Shown one piece after another: positions 45,847 through 57,328 of a DNA stretch of 64,000 nucleotides (position 1 is its first letter; the number at the start of each line of letters is the position of its first letter). The stretch comes from Monosporascus cannonballus. Taxonomy: Eukaryota > Ascomycota > Sordariomycetes > Xylariales. The stretch is from the NCBI GenBank assembly GCA_004154925.1, contig QJNS01000017.1:372001-436000 (forward strand). Direction: 5' to 3'. Under the pieces are notes generated by a model that saw nothing but the letters and a program-made list of their open reading frames with translations, searched no databases and had not been told where the DNA came from. Both the position numbers and the translations under genes were made by a program.

Positions 45847-47191
45847 TCAGACGTCTTCGAACGCGACGTCCTCGTCGCTATCCCCGTCGCCGGCGGGCTC
45901 CTCGACCTTGACCTTCTTGGGGGGCCTGTCCTCGGCCGACGCGGGCGTGTCGGCGGCGCTGGACGTGCCGCTGGACGGCGCCGCGCGCTTCTCGGGGGGC
46001 GCCGCCGGGGCCGCCGTCGTTGTCGCGACCAGGCCGATGTCCTCGAATTCCTCGTCCTCTTCGTCCTCTTCGTCATCTTCTTCCTCCTCGTCCTCCTCCT
46101 CGGCCTGCCGGCGCGCCTGCTCCTCCTGCTGCTGCTGCAGGCGCGCGAAGATATCGTCGACTGCGGTCTGCTGCGCGGCCGAGAGGTTGTCCCCGTCGTC
46201 CTTCTTGGCGTCCTCGTCCGCCGAGGGGTCCGTCTTGGCGACGGTCGCCGAGGGGCCGGCGTCCGTGAACGTTGTGCCCGTGACGGTCGACTTCACGTGC
46301 CACTCGGGCAGGGCGTTCTCGGCAGCCTTCTTCTCCTTGCGCAGGCGCTCGGCCTCCTTCTCGGCCTCGCTCGGGCCCTCGGCGTCCGTGATGTTGATGG
46401 CGATGCTCTTGGGGCCCGTGTTGGCCATGCCCTTGACGGCCGTCGGCTTGGAGATGCTCTCGACCACAACGGACTGCGCGACCTGGTTCTGCGCGTCGCG
46501 GACGACGGGGCGGGCGACGGAGTGGGCCACCTCGAAGGTGTTGTCGGGCACGACGACGCTGTCGAGCTGGGGCAGGAGGTCGGTTATGAACTTGAGCTGG
46601 TTATTCAATTTAGTCGACTCCTCATGGCCGCCGGACAGACGAGAGGCGTCCTGGATCAGAGTGTTACCGCAGCGGGCGCACTTTGCACCGTCTCCGGTTA
46701 TCATATCCAGAACGTCATATTCCGAATATTCAGCTTTGCAACGGGGACAAAAGTAGAGCTTCTTCTCCTCGCTCTGGTCAGCCTTCCCTTGCATCTCCTT
46801 GTCCATTGTATAGACCCTCCATTTGATTGCATCGATGGCCTGGCGATAATCTATGTAATAGTATGTACGGTTCGTCGGTCGCTGCTGACCTTCTCTTAGT
46901 TCGGGTCGGACATGACTGCAGAGGCGAAGGGAGATTAGCGCCAGTCAGCTAAGAGAAAGAAAGAAGGTCTCGGAGCCCATACACCTGTATGAACCGGTCT
47001 TCCCTGAGCCGGCCGCAGATCTTGTGTAGGTCCTTCAGGTTCATATTCATCAAGTATGACATATCATCATCGCGCAGGGCCGAGTGGATGACGAGCGCAT
47101 CGACAACGAGTATGTGTCTCCTGTCAAAGCTGCGTGGATCATCGTAGAAGGCACGTACGACGGAACGCACCAGGGTCTGCGCCAAATCCAT
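45847..47191 (-). CDS. tfa1: General transcription factor TFIIE, alpha subunit (Tfa1)
   Basis: Two exons by hand: 46983-47191 and 45847-46915; 425 residues. The start MDLAQTLVRSVVRAFYDD at 47191 fits the family better than the longer frame to 47272. The donor is GTATGG (46977-46982), not the GTGTAT six bases earlier, because only this keeps FIQVHVRPELREGQQRPTNR in frame. The N-terminal winged helix (HILVVDALVIHSALRDDDMS) is followed by the zinc ribbon (CPRCKAEYSEYDVLDMI, CARCG), a central region and a strongly acidic C-terminus (runs of Glu/Asp) with a basic PPKKVKVEE motif near the end. Role: recruits TFIIH and opens promoters for RNA polymerase II. Confidence 0.95.
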
Positions 47192-48357
47192 CTCGGAGGA
47201 GGTTGACTGACTATCCCTGGGGGAGAAAGACGCGCCGGGGAGAGGCGATTGAGGTTGGATCAAATCAATCAATCAATCGACTTTCGTAAGAATGTAAGAA
47301 TTAGGGCCGAGAGAGTTCTGCTTAGATCGCTCGAACCGGGAAAGGCCTCTACGGGTATAATCGAAATGGCTTATTCGTAGGTAGGGAGAGAAGGGAATGG
47401 GCGACTATGCCTCCCATTGTTCACTGAACCATCCCTTGTCAAAAATTCACTTTGACTTTGAAGTTCGAGTTTGCGACAACAAGTGTCTGTTGCTTTTCAA
47501 CGGCGGTGGCCTTCCCTGCGCAGCACGCGCATTCTTGATTGAATCTGCAGACCCGTTCCAAAATGAAAGGCAATTTTTATGTGAGTTATAGTGGACTTGT
47601 ACACTTCATATTATGCCATATATGAGATTAAGAAAGGCAACGTTTTCTCTGCTGGGGTTCGCAGGAAATGAGGTTTGACGTTGAGGCTCAAGTTTCTGCG
47701 GATCACGGAAATGCAAGATTGAAGGTACGGATCACGGTACGTAACTCCAGGTACCCTACGTAGTACCCGCTTCAAACTACCTTGTCTCAGTGATTAGGTA
47801 AGCCGCCCGAATTGGTCGTACCTGTAGGTGGCTCGGGCTGAGGGGCCGGGAGCTTGCATTCTGCAGCTCCCAGCGAGAGTTTGGGCCGGGACGTACGCTA
47901 CGTCATGACTGTATGTAGGTATTCATGCTGCAAATGTATATTAAGTACCCCGCTGTTCTCATGCCCTCTACACGAAATCCCAGCTGCAGTATAATAATGG
48001 GGAAATCTTATTACCACCAACAGTATACTCGGTACCATTTCAAAGACGTCAGCTCCATTGCTGTCAATACCTCAGGTTGTTTGCACATATTAGGAGAACG
48101 CAAGGCTACATATTTCTTTGATACTTCCGATATTACTCAGGCTGGTCAAATTCATACACCAAGCTTTTAGCAAATTTTGGTCTATAAGTCGAGGTGATCA
48201 GTCCCCGGCAACTCCAACATGAGCCCTCGTAGCTCAAATCAACGGAAGAAGCGTTCAGTTACAAGAAGAATACGGCGCTAGGAATTCCCCTTCATCTGCT
48301 ACACCATCTGATGTATCTCAGAGAATACCGGCTACCGTACTCGTTAACTAACTGACC
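47192..48357. other. Divergent promoter region between TFIIE-alpha and DNA polymerase X
   Basis: About 1.2 kb; GGTACGTAACTCC-type short inverted words near 47735-47765 but no clear element; short ORFs only. Confidence 0.55.
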
Positions 48358-50300
48358 ATGCCTCTCAAATTCCCTACTATGTACCTGTTGCCCAAGGGCC
48401 TCGACCCTGGTCGCATGTCGGAGCTCGAGAGTCAGATACCGTCGTTGACCCATGACATCCACGAGGCCGAGGTTGTCCTCGGGAAGGTATCACATCCCCA
48501 ACGGGCGGAATTGGAACTCAAGAGTCGCGGCATCATGACAGAAGATCTTCTACCCAGCCCATCGCCTGACTCAGCCGACGTTAGCTCTGGCCCTCCGGCA
48601 AAGCGCAGGAAGGTTTCGGAGTCAACTGCTCATGATGTCGGATCCAGTACTGCGCCTGATGGCGAGACCGCCACAGATGTATCGGTGGCATCTGGTTCTT
48701 TTTTGTCCGGGAATCTCACCCACATAAAACAAAGCACGGATCCTAAGACCAGTGTCAAAGTTGTCAAGCTAGATTGGTTTCTGGACTGTTTAAAGAAGAA
48801 TACCGCTTTACCATTGGATGGCTACTTGGTATATCAAGGTCGCAAAGTATCATCCCCCGTAGTGCCGGTTTCTGCACCACCTAAGGTCAGCACTCATGAC
48901 ATATTGGAACGGGCCCGCGAGGAAGGCCGCGTTCAGAAGCCCGAATCGAAATGGGGCCTCAAACGTGGATACGCATCAAATGCGCAGCATTCTAGAACTC
49001 ACACTCATTTGCCGAGGCCTAAGTTAAAGCACGAGAGCACGTCGGAACACGATCGCGTCCTGAGAATGCCCCCAATCCCAGATTTTCTCCATACGACCTA
49101 TTCTTGCCAGCGTCCGACCCCGGCCAACCCGCCCAATGCCGCGTTCATTGAGCAACTCAAGGAGGTCCGGACGATTAGAACACTCACGGACGACAAAGAA
49201 GGCGAAAGAGCTTACGGCGTGAGAGCTTACTCGACGGCTATTTCCACGTTAGCTGCTTACCCGTACCCGATTTCCTGCGTGCCTGGTAAGTGCAGCATCT
49301 CTTCCTAAGATGGAAAAGTCTGACCGTAAACGCAGAAATTGAGAGGCTGCCTGGCTGTAGCACAAAGATAGCCGCCCTCTGGGACGAGTGGAGAGAGAAC
49401 GGCTTTATCCAAGAAGTTGAAGATGCGAAGACGGACGAGAAATTATCGGTATTGAAGCTCTTCTACGATATATGGGGGGCGGCGGAGACTACGGCTCGTG
49501 AATTTTATAATAAAGGCTGGAGAGATATCGATGACATCGTCGAGTACGGGTGGAATGGCCTTACGCGCGTCCAGCAAATCGGTGTCAAGTTCTACGACGA
49601 ATTTAAGCTAAAAATTCCCCGAGCCGAAGTTGAATCAATCGGACAGACGATATTGGAGCACGCCAACAAGATACACGAGGGCTTCCATATGGTCATCGTT
49701 GGAGGCTATAGAAGAGGGAAGAAAGGGTCTGGTGACGTCGACGTGGTTCTCAGTCACCCGAACCCGGATTGTACTTTGAATTTCGTCCAGGACATTGTCG
49801 CCAGCCTCGAGGACAGCCAGTACATCACTCATACGCTTATCCTCAGCACCAAAAACAGCGAGCGGGGCCAGACCCCTGTCGCGTGGAAAGGGGAGGGCCG
49901 GAAGGCCGGGGCGGGGTTCGACACACTGGATAAGGCGCTCCTCGTCTGGCAGGACCCTGCGTGGGACCGATCGTCGGCGTCGGCGTCGCAGAAGCAGAAG
50001 AACCCCAACCCTCACCGGCGGGTAGACATCATCATAAGCCCTTGGAAGACGGCCGGGTGCGCCGTCCTCGGCTGGTCCGGCGCGACGACATTCCAGCGGG
50101 ATCTCCGGCGGTACTGCAAGAAGGAGAAGGAGCTCAAGTTCGACAGCAGCGGCATCCGGAGCCGCAAGGACGGCCGCTGGGTCGACGTCGAGAGCGACCT
50201 TGACGGGCCCGCCCCGGACCTCTCGACCGCGGAGAAGAGGGTCTTCGCCAACTTAGGTCTCGTGTGGAGACCGCCCGAGGAGAGATGCACGGATGGATAG
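48358..50300 (+). CDS. pol4: Family X DNA polymerase (Pol4; polymerase mu/lambda-like)
   Basis: Two exons by hand: 48358-49285 and 49336-50300 (50-nt intron); 630 residues. The N-terminus is BRCT-like with the terminal WFLDCL motif (VVKLDWFLDCLKKNTALPLD) and a basic linker with a PPAKRRKVSE nuclear-import-like stretch. The 8-kDa/fingers part has ERAYGVRAYSTAISTLAAYP and, after the intron, LPGCSTKIAALWDEW and VLKLFYDIWGAAETTAREFY. The palm shows the nucleotidyl-transfer block GGYRRGKKGSGDVDVVL near residues 430-448 with the DVD aspartates, and the third Asp in RRVDIIISPW near 540. Fungal Pol4 fills gaps in non-homologous end joining and base excision repair. Confidence 0.94.
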
Positions 50301-51212
50301 GGTATCCCTTGTGCTGGCACCAGAGGCGTCTGGGGTTGGATATAATGCAACGTGTCCATTGCAAATATGTTTCTATAGCCAATAACGCGACAGAGCGTAC
50401 TCGAAGGGATCCTATGCGGCGAGAGTCCTACTCTGTTGCCTAACTCCAGGAGTTCGCCCGTCCCTTCTAAGTTGCTTAATAATAATAATGATTAAAAATA
50501 TCTGACAAATCTCCCGAGAAGCCTGCCCAATGTATTCGAGTTAAGCCAAGGTGGATGGGATCTGGAGAGCGGACAGATCATTGGTCCCTCGGAAACATTT
50601 TTCAATGGGGCCCTCGCTGTAGGTCGTCGACACTCGGGCCAGAGATCTCCCCGCCGCTCCATATCCATGGAACTGGGCCCCACCCCTGGGACGAGGAACT
50701 CGACCCCCCGTCAATCTCGGCGGGTCTAGGCTGACTGAAAAGAGTTCGGGACGAGGGAGGAATAGCCACGCCCGTCTCACAATAATCGAAGAATTATTGA
50801 TCTAGCTACAAGCTCAGTAAGCAGGTTCCCCCGACACACGTCCGGACGAGACAGCTGGAACGGCTCGGGCAGAACCTTCTGCCGCGTTCCATAACGCGTT
50901 CCACGCATGGTTCTGTCTAGTTACGTAGTGAGTCAGAAAAGCCTGATTTATAATAATGGCTGAACCGGGGCGAAAGTTGGCATACGTATAATGGGGACTA
51001 GTATACCAGGACCACATGTGCGCTTAGCAATTAATTACCCGAGTACCCCCTCTATTGCGTATCGACACCGCATATATAGTAACCGTTCAGCTCGCCCACC
51101 AACACCATCGATTCGGTTTTCCTGTATACGCCATCGGCAGCCGTTATATACATCCTACTTTAAAGTTCTCACTTAAACTCTCTCCGGTCCATCTTAGTCA
51201 TCCCCCGCCAAG
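50301..51212. other. Intergenic, MGST3 promoter region
   Basis: About 900 bp between two plus-strand genes. TATA-like runs occur at 51070-51078 (CATATATAG) and 51143-51152 (GTTATATACA), near the expected promoter of the glutathione transferase gene. No coding region seen. Confidence 0.55.
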
Positions 51213-52039
51213 ATGTCTCTGACTCTGGAACTCCCTGCCGAGTACGGGTAAGTTGCAACGCTATTCAGCTACCGAGCGTTTCCCCGCCGTTGTTTCCTGC
51301 GGCTGCCCCGTCCCGCCCAATCGGTAACGAATAGTGCTCTGCGCGGTTCCTTTGCTTCTGCATTGACGCACTGCGTCAATGCCAGTATGATAATGGATTA
51401 ATAACGCAATGCACCTATTGAAGTCGCGCGACCCTTAAAATCGCTTCTTGTAGAAGGGCAGGGGCCTCGATGTAACGGCACGGAACTGGCGTTCATTAAA
51501 TTACCTATTCAAACCATCATCCGTACGGTGCACATGCTGACGATGACATACACACACACAGCTACACCATAACCGTCGCGGCCAGCTCGCTGCTGCTCCA
51601 CATATACCACGCGATCCTGGCAGTGGGAGCCCGAAGGAGGAGCGGCATCCCCTATCCCAACCCGTACGCGACCGCCGAGCAGGCTGAGAAGGATCCCAAA
51701 GCGATGGCGTTTAACTGCGCACAGCGAGCGTGAGTGCATTTCCCGGCGGAACTGACTGATTGACCGACCAACTGACGTGATATCTTCAGCCACGCGAACT
51801 ACACCGAGAACATCACCCCCTTCCTCGGCTCCCTCCTAATCTCCAGCCTGGCGTTTCCGAGAGCTGGTGCCGCGCTCGGCGCCATCTGGGTCGTCGGTCG
51901 CACCTGGTACGCGGTGGGCTACACGGGAAGGAAGGGGCCGCCGGGCCGTCGCCCAGGATTCTACCTGAGCTTCCTCAGCGGGATGGCGTTGAGCGCCATG
52001 TCTGTCTTCGCCAGTGTCAAGTTCCTTCCCCAGTTTTAA
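51213..52039 (+). CDS. Microsomal glutathione S-transferase 3-like (MAPEG family)
   Basis: Three exons by hand: 51213-51247, 51562-51729, 51790-52039; 150 residues, the MAPEG norm. Intron 1 is 314 nt, the longest in the window. Four hydrophobic spans are visible; the first loop holds RRRSGIPYPNPYATAEQAEK and the hallmark MGST3 motif FNCAQRAHANYTEN, whose Arg and Asn residues bind glutathione. WVVGRTWYAVGYT sits after span 2 and SGMALSAMSVFASVKF is the last span. Expected role: ER-membrane glutathione transferase/peroxidase acting on lipid hydroperoxides and xenobiotics. The fungal proteins are annotated by similarity to human MGST3. Confidence 0.94.
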
Positions 52040-52257
52040 ACAGTGCAAAGGGGGTCGCGGGTTGAGATGTATGGGACACAACCGTCGGATTCGTAGCGTT
52101 GTTCTCGGAACGTGGCGAGATTGTAACGCGAGTGTATATAGTTAAGGGATATAGAAGGCCTTGAGATGAAATTTTAGAATTGGTCTGCTACTGGCGACTT
52201 CCCTCAATTAATAGTCTGCTCTTGGGGGACATAACTCTCACAACATGCGATTGTCCA

Positions 52258-54003
52258 TCATCTTCTCCGCATGAGTATTATGTTCCGTTTCCGAAGCTCT
52301 GCAATTACCTCCTCTGGCTTGTTTGCGTCAGAAACACCAAACTCATGGCCGTTGTTGCCCAGTAAGTAGTCGCCGAAGTACTTCATCGCTTGGACAAGCT
52401 CTTGGCCCGTGGGGACGATGTTTTCACTTGGTAGAAGGAATCCATAGCTCCCAGTGTCTCTGAGCTTGATCTGGTAGCTGTATGGAACGTTAAATTCGTG
52501 GAAAATGTAGTCGGTTAATGAGCCCCCGCGATTCTCGATCCTGGCCCTGTCACTTCCAGAAAGTGGGCTTCCCAGCGTATGCTCGCTAGCAACAGCACCC
52601 TCGCAAGCCGAACCGACAGTATAGATCTCACCGTTGGTCAGTTTTATGTGTTTTGCCAGGTTGTAAGCCACCTCTTGGAGGTTCTCCTCGTTAGGTGGGT
52701 AAGCTTCGCAGGAATATTCGTAAGGGAATAGAATTTGTTGGGAGTACGAGTGAAGGTCGAAGAACCCCACGAAATTCACGCCGTCTTTCGTCATGTTTCG
52801 GACCCAGTCTGCGAGCTCGCAAGCCTCAACGGCTTCGAAGGGTGCGTGTCCACCATAACTCTCCGAGCACTCCTCATCATAGTACGAAAATTGATGGTTC
52901 ATTTCATTCCATCGGTATCCGAAAGTATGGTCTAAGTCGTATCCAGGACAAGAGGAGAGGCTGGTAGGTTGCCTCGTCTTGCGCCAGAGGCGGTCAACTT
53001 CCCAAGTGTACTCGTAACCATCAGGATTCAGGACCGGTACGAATACGATGTCGAAATTCTGGAGGATCTTGTTTATCATCGGATCATCGTCGACCGATGT
53101 GATGAAAGACCAAGCAATGTAGTTGACCGTGCTCATCGTTATCCACTCTCGTGCGTGAAGTCCACCAGTGATGAGTATCGTGTCCCTACGGCTATTGCCC
53201 TCATCTTGCGGGGCCAGGCCAACCCTTAAGGCCGGTATATCCCGGCCTTCGTAAGATTTCCCAACGCTAACCATGCGCACGAGACCGCGCCCTCGGAACA
53301 TCGACTCCAGCAAGCGCATCCACGTTGTAATGACGGTAAGAGGCTGGAAATCCTGGAAGAAGAGATCATCGACGCCATTTCTCCTGGGCGACTGCATGTT
53401 GGGCGCAGTGCTGCCACGGTTGTGTAGTGCAGACTGCAACTCCGAGTCGATCTCGGGTGTTGATGGTGGATAAGTAGCAGCAATAGCGCGCCCAACATTA
53501 GGGATTAGGACGGAATAACTCGACCGTAGTGATTCAGGGAGGAGACTCAGGAAAGCGCGAATTCGCTTCTCAGGCCCGAGTCGAATATCGGTATAATTAG
53601 CGGCAAAGTCCCAGACGTCCACCAGCATGCGATCAATGCCACCCCTCAGAGCAGCCTCGTCTTCCTTGGTCGAGACGTTAAATCGGATGACAACCTGATC
53701 CTCGTAATAACGAAGCTGGTCAAGCATGCGTTCATTCTCCCACCAATACTGCTGTATCCTATTATGTTTACGTGACGCCGGCCGCCTGAAGGGGTTGAGA
53801 TCGAGTAATCGTTTGTAGAAGGGCTTCGCGCCACTTCCCTCTGTTTGCGTCAGAACTGGTATAGCTTTGGTCGGCTTGACAGGAAGTCCGGTCCCGGGAT
53901 CTAACGGACGTGTATTCCAATTGGCAGAGGATGAAGGGATGTTTGATATGAATAGAAAGAAGCCGAGTAGAAGTAATAACCAGGAAGGAGATCTTGAAGC
54001 CAT
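52258..54003 (-). CDS. ecm14: Inactive M14 metallocarboxypeptidase-like protein Ecm14
   Basis: Single exon, 581 residues. Signal peptide at 1-27, a propeptide-like region to about 215 and an M14 domain at about 220-545. Zinc ligands are kept: H283 and E286 in GGLHAREWITM and H418 in GFFDLHSYS. The catalytic Glu of carboxypeptidases (in ELRDTG) is Lys 513 here (YQIKLRDTGSYGF), and the substrate-binding Asn-Arg pair reads Asp358-His359 (GYDLDHTFGY). Both changes are the known hallmarks of Ecm14. The protein should be secreted or vacuolar and is thought to act in cell-wall organisation without peptidase activity. Cysteine pairs (C352, C379, C432, C467) probably form disulfides. Confidence 0.96.
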   Translation of the reverse strand: MASRSPSWLLLLLGFFLFISNIPSSSANWNTRPLDPGTGLPVKPTKAIPVLTQTEGSGAKPFYKRLLDLNPFRRPASRKHNRIQQYWWENERMLDQLRYYEDQVVIRFNVSTKEDEAALRGGIDRMLVDVWDFAANYTDIRLGPEKRIRAFLSLLPESLRSSYSVLIPNVGRAIAATYPPSTPEIDSELQSALHNRGSTAPNMQSPRRNGVDDLFFQDFQPLTVITTWMRLLESMFRGRGLVRMVSVGKSYEGRDIPALRVGLAPQDEGNSRRDTILITGGLHAREWITMSTVNYIAWSFITSVDDDPMINKILQNFDIVFVPVLNPDGYEYTWEVDRLWRKTRQPTSLSSCPGYDLDHTFGYRWNEMNHQFSYYDEECSESYGGHAPFEAVEACELADWVRNMTKDGVNFVGFFDLHSYSQQILFPYEYSCEAYPPNEENLQEVAYNLAKHIKLTNGEIYTVGSACEGAVASEHTLGSPLSGSDRARIENRGGSLTDYIFHEFNVPYSYQIKLRDTGSYGFLLPSENIVPTGQELVQAMKYFGDYLLGNNGHEFGVSDANKPEEVIAELRKRNIILMRRR

Positions 54004-57000
54004 CGTGGGTTAATAGGTACAAAACCTAGCTTTATGTAGTCATAACAGGTATCAACAGAGGCTCATAATTGAGATTTAGAGAAATAGCAATCGTAGTAAA
54101 GAGCCGCGATATAGTCTCTGGAATAGCTGGCTAAGTATGTTGGTAAGTAGGTATTAAAAAAAGATGGAGAAAGAAAACCCGATAACTGTAAATGGGTTGC
54201 CTGCTGCTTCCCCATCCGCACTTACGTAGGATCGCCCCTAGGCGCTAATCGATAGGCAGCTAAGTTAAGTATGGAAGTTTACTAGCAGGGCGGTTTGCAG
54301 AGCTGGTGGCAGGTTGTTTGGTGCGCTACGTGGGGGGGGGGGGTTACAGTATCTCCACCGAGTTCCTTGGCGGTCTAAGATCAGAGATGGCCTGCGGAGT
54401 ACTACACTGTATCTTGACTTCATGTCTCCATAACTGTCGACGACCTGGTCCGCTAGAAGGGAAGGTGTCTGGACCAAGACAAACCAATGCTGTATTCACG
54501 CGGGCTTGTCTTTCCTTTCATAGGTCCAGACTAGAATACGCACAGTATCAGTAAGATCTAGAAGCAATCCTTCGAGGTAGTTTGCCTCTTACCTACGTCT
54601 CTCCAGCATGCAGAGCCTCATACACGAAAATAAAGCGAGGACCTATGTATGACAAAAGGGGGCCATATAAGCATGTATATCGGTCGCAGTGTATAAGGAT
54701 ATCGATCAACACGCATACTTCAGCTACAGACGATGCGATGAAGCCGACAGTCTTATCCGTGAGCGATTCGAACCGTTTAGCCAATGCCTCGTGAGTTGTC
54801 TTTACTGAAACCTAGTATCCGGGAAGATAACTGGTGCCCTCAGCCAACCTGGAGGCGTCTTGCACGCTTCATTCTATCCTCGTTCCCGTAGACAGTCTCC
54901 GTATGACTTAAAGCCATGACGGTCATATATGAACTTCACCGAGCGTCAATATCCGCGTCCATAGAATCAACCGATCCCATCAAGACAACGTTCGTATTAA
55001 GGATTAGGTAGGCTCACCCAACCGTTCCAGAGTCAAGCTAGGTAGATACCGTGTGGCACGACCGAACACTGTAGCCGATGCCCTGAGACCTCCACCACCT
55101 CACCGAATTACTGCTCCACAATCAACAGCTAGTCCTTGGCCGTATAGTCTATTTGGTTCCAGTTATGGGTTTCTAAAACGGAAGATAAGTTTCCACGCAC
55201 AAAGTAGATGGGGGCCAGGGGTCATATCCAGACTCTCTCTTTTTAGAATCTAACAGCAGTCCAATAAGATATGCTGGACTTGTCAATTTCAACAACGGGG
55301 CCCTGAAGTATGAGTATATATGTGCTCACACGCAAGTTTAGAAAAGCGAAAGAACATAAACCACTAGAGGGCTAGGAGAGTGGGTCAGATACAGAACTAT
55401 TTCTGACAAGCATTGTCCCTGGAGAACATTTTAGAGTACGCAAATCGGTGTGGTTATATTATGCATCTAGACGTCGTTCCAATTCAGATCGCTTTCAGAG
55501 CATATTCTGGCGTATGATCTGTTTGTAGGTCATTATCTTAAAGGGGCTGGAAATACTCTAAACTGGCAGTTTCCCAAGTAGACACAGATATTTGAGTCTA
55601 GCTTCTGTGTTAAGTCAATTAGTCATTGATGATTCAGACTCCAGGACAGAGTGGATCTTCCTAGTCTCTTCGACCAAAGATATCTCGTGCGACTATGGTT
55701 ATTCAGAAACTAGGTCTTGTTGTGTACTGATGTCACGATCTTTCAATAGCCTTTGCGAGTCTTCGTCTGCCGTTCTCTTCCCAATCTTGGATTCTACAAG
55801 GCTGCGATACGCATCACTAAGACATGTAAGCCAACCCACACAGGAGAATAGCTGTCCTGGCGTGTCCTTTAGTCTATAATTCTTATTCCAGCTGTTTGGC
55901 TCTGCCAAGAGTAGGTTGTGGGTGACACAGTTGGCTTCGTGGGTTTCCTAAAATGTGGCTTTACTGGGGTGATTAAGATTTTATTGTGGCACCTAGGAAA
56001 AAAACGAAATGACCGTCTCAATGGAACTGAAGTGTAACTGGCCAGCCAGCAACCCTGCGTAGCCTTTGCGAATATTAACCCCCTTAAAGTCGATGTCGGC
56101 TAATATGGCCGGCCATCTTGAAGGAATATCGACGCGGATCCCCAGTACACGACTCAGGTTACCTAACGGGGCACAATCGGCAGGCGTATTAACATCTAAA
56201 AAAAAAAAAAAAAACATCCTTGCCAATAAAGGAACCATGTTTGCAGCGGGCAGCCTGGACAGCTTTATAATGCGACTGAGTCTGGTTCGTATACTTCGTA
56301 TGTTCCGTAGAACTGACGAGTTATCCTGGGCTAGGGCGTATCGTAGCTACCTACCAAGTACTTCGTAAGTAGGTTGGTTCGCTGGTTGGTAGGTATTATT
56401 TTAAATTGTCCTAAGCCGGATGGTCGGCATTTAAATCTTGAGCGTGCCTTTTCCAACTTGATATTCTTTTTATGAAAACCCCTGCACTATCAGTAAACTG
56501 TGCATTATTCTATAAGCAAGTTTGCTTAAAATCTGTTTTTTTTCCCCAATAAATACATCTGATTTATTCTTTAATGTTTTTGTTTCATCCCTAGCCGCCG
56601 GCCTTTCAGTGGTAAGGCTGCCGCCGGGCCCAACTTATTCCTTAATTGCTTGCAGGGCTAGGAGCTAGAGGTACCTAATAATAATAACCCATTAACGCAC
56701 TTTGGCCTAACGTGCTGCAAGCTAATTAGTAGTAGAGTACCTAATCTACCTAGAAACGGGGGGTCCTACATGTATTCCCAATCCAAGGTGCATTTCCTCA
56801 ATTCAGCCACTTCCAAACTCGGTGAGCAATGAATGACCTTCAGAGTACTGCTACTTTAATTGTTCGCGTGGTTGCTGGCTTCGACTAAAATTCGTGGTTT
56901 GCCATTCGTTTTTACTGCCACCGGCCATTCGGCCTCCTCTTTTCCTTTTTTTGTGATATTTGATATTTCTTATCTCGTCTCCTGAAGCCCTATCCATCTC

Positions 57001-57328
57001 TCTCTTCCAGTCACTAAACAGCCTCTCATTATTGCGACATTGCAGCCGCTTGTACTCGAACTCGAAACGAAACGTCCATTTCGAGGAATATTCGGACTAT
57101 AGAGAGCTTTGGCGCGACAGTCCCGGTGATAGATTTCGTATGCAGCCTCGAAGGTCCTAGGCCAAAGGCGAAAACCGGACGCGAGACGAAGAACCCTGTA
57201 CCTTGACGTTATGACATCCGGCTTAGCTGTTATAATCCGCCCCTTGCGTGCGTTGCTATCGCTGCTATCACTGTCGGACAAAATTGATCGAACCTAGAAC
57301 CAGCGCGAATTCTAGCTGATCCGACGAG
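54004..57328. other. 3.3-kb gene-free region
   Basis: The largest stretch without a recognisable gene. It holds a G13 run at 54330-54344, an A17 run at 56199-56215, and T-rich tracts near 56538 and 56950. ORFs up to about 100 codons occur (55592-55879, 56066-56368) without domains. No long repeats or TIRs were found, but old degraded elements cannot be excluded. Confidence 0.5.

Noticed and set aside
45908..46756. 282-codon plus-strand ORF
   Set aside because: Antisense shadow of the acidic, Ala-rich TFIIE-alpha C-terminus; Ser-run translation is an artefact of Glu/Asp codons.
54730..54800. tRNA-like B box (GGTTCGAATC on the minus strand)
   Set aside because: No matching A box or foldable acceptor stem nearby.
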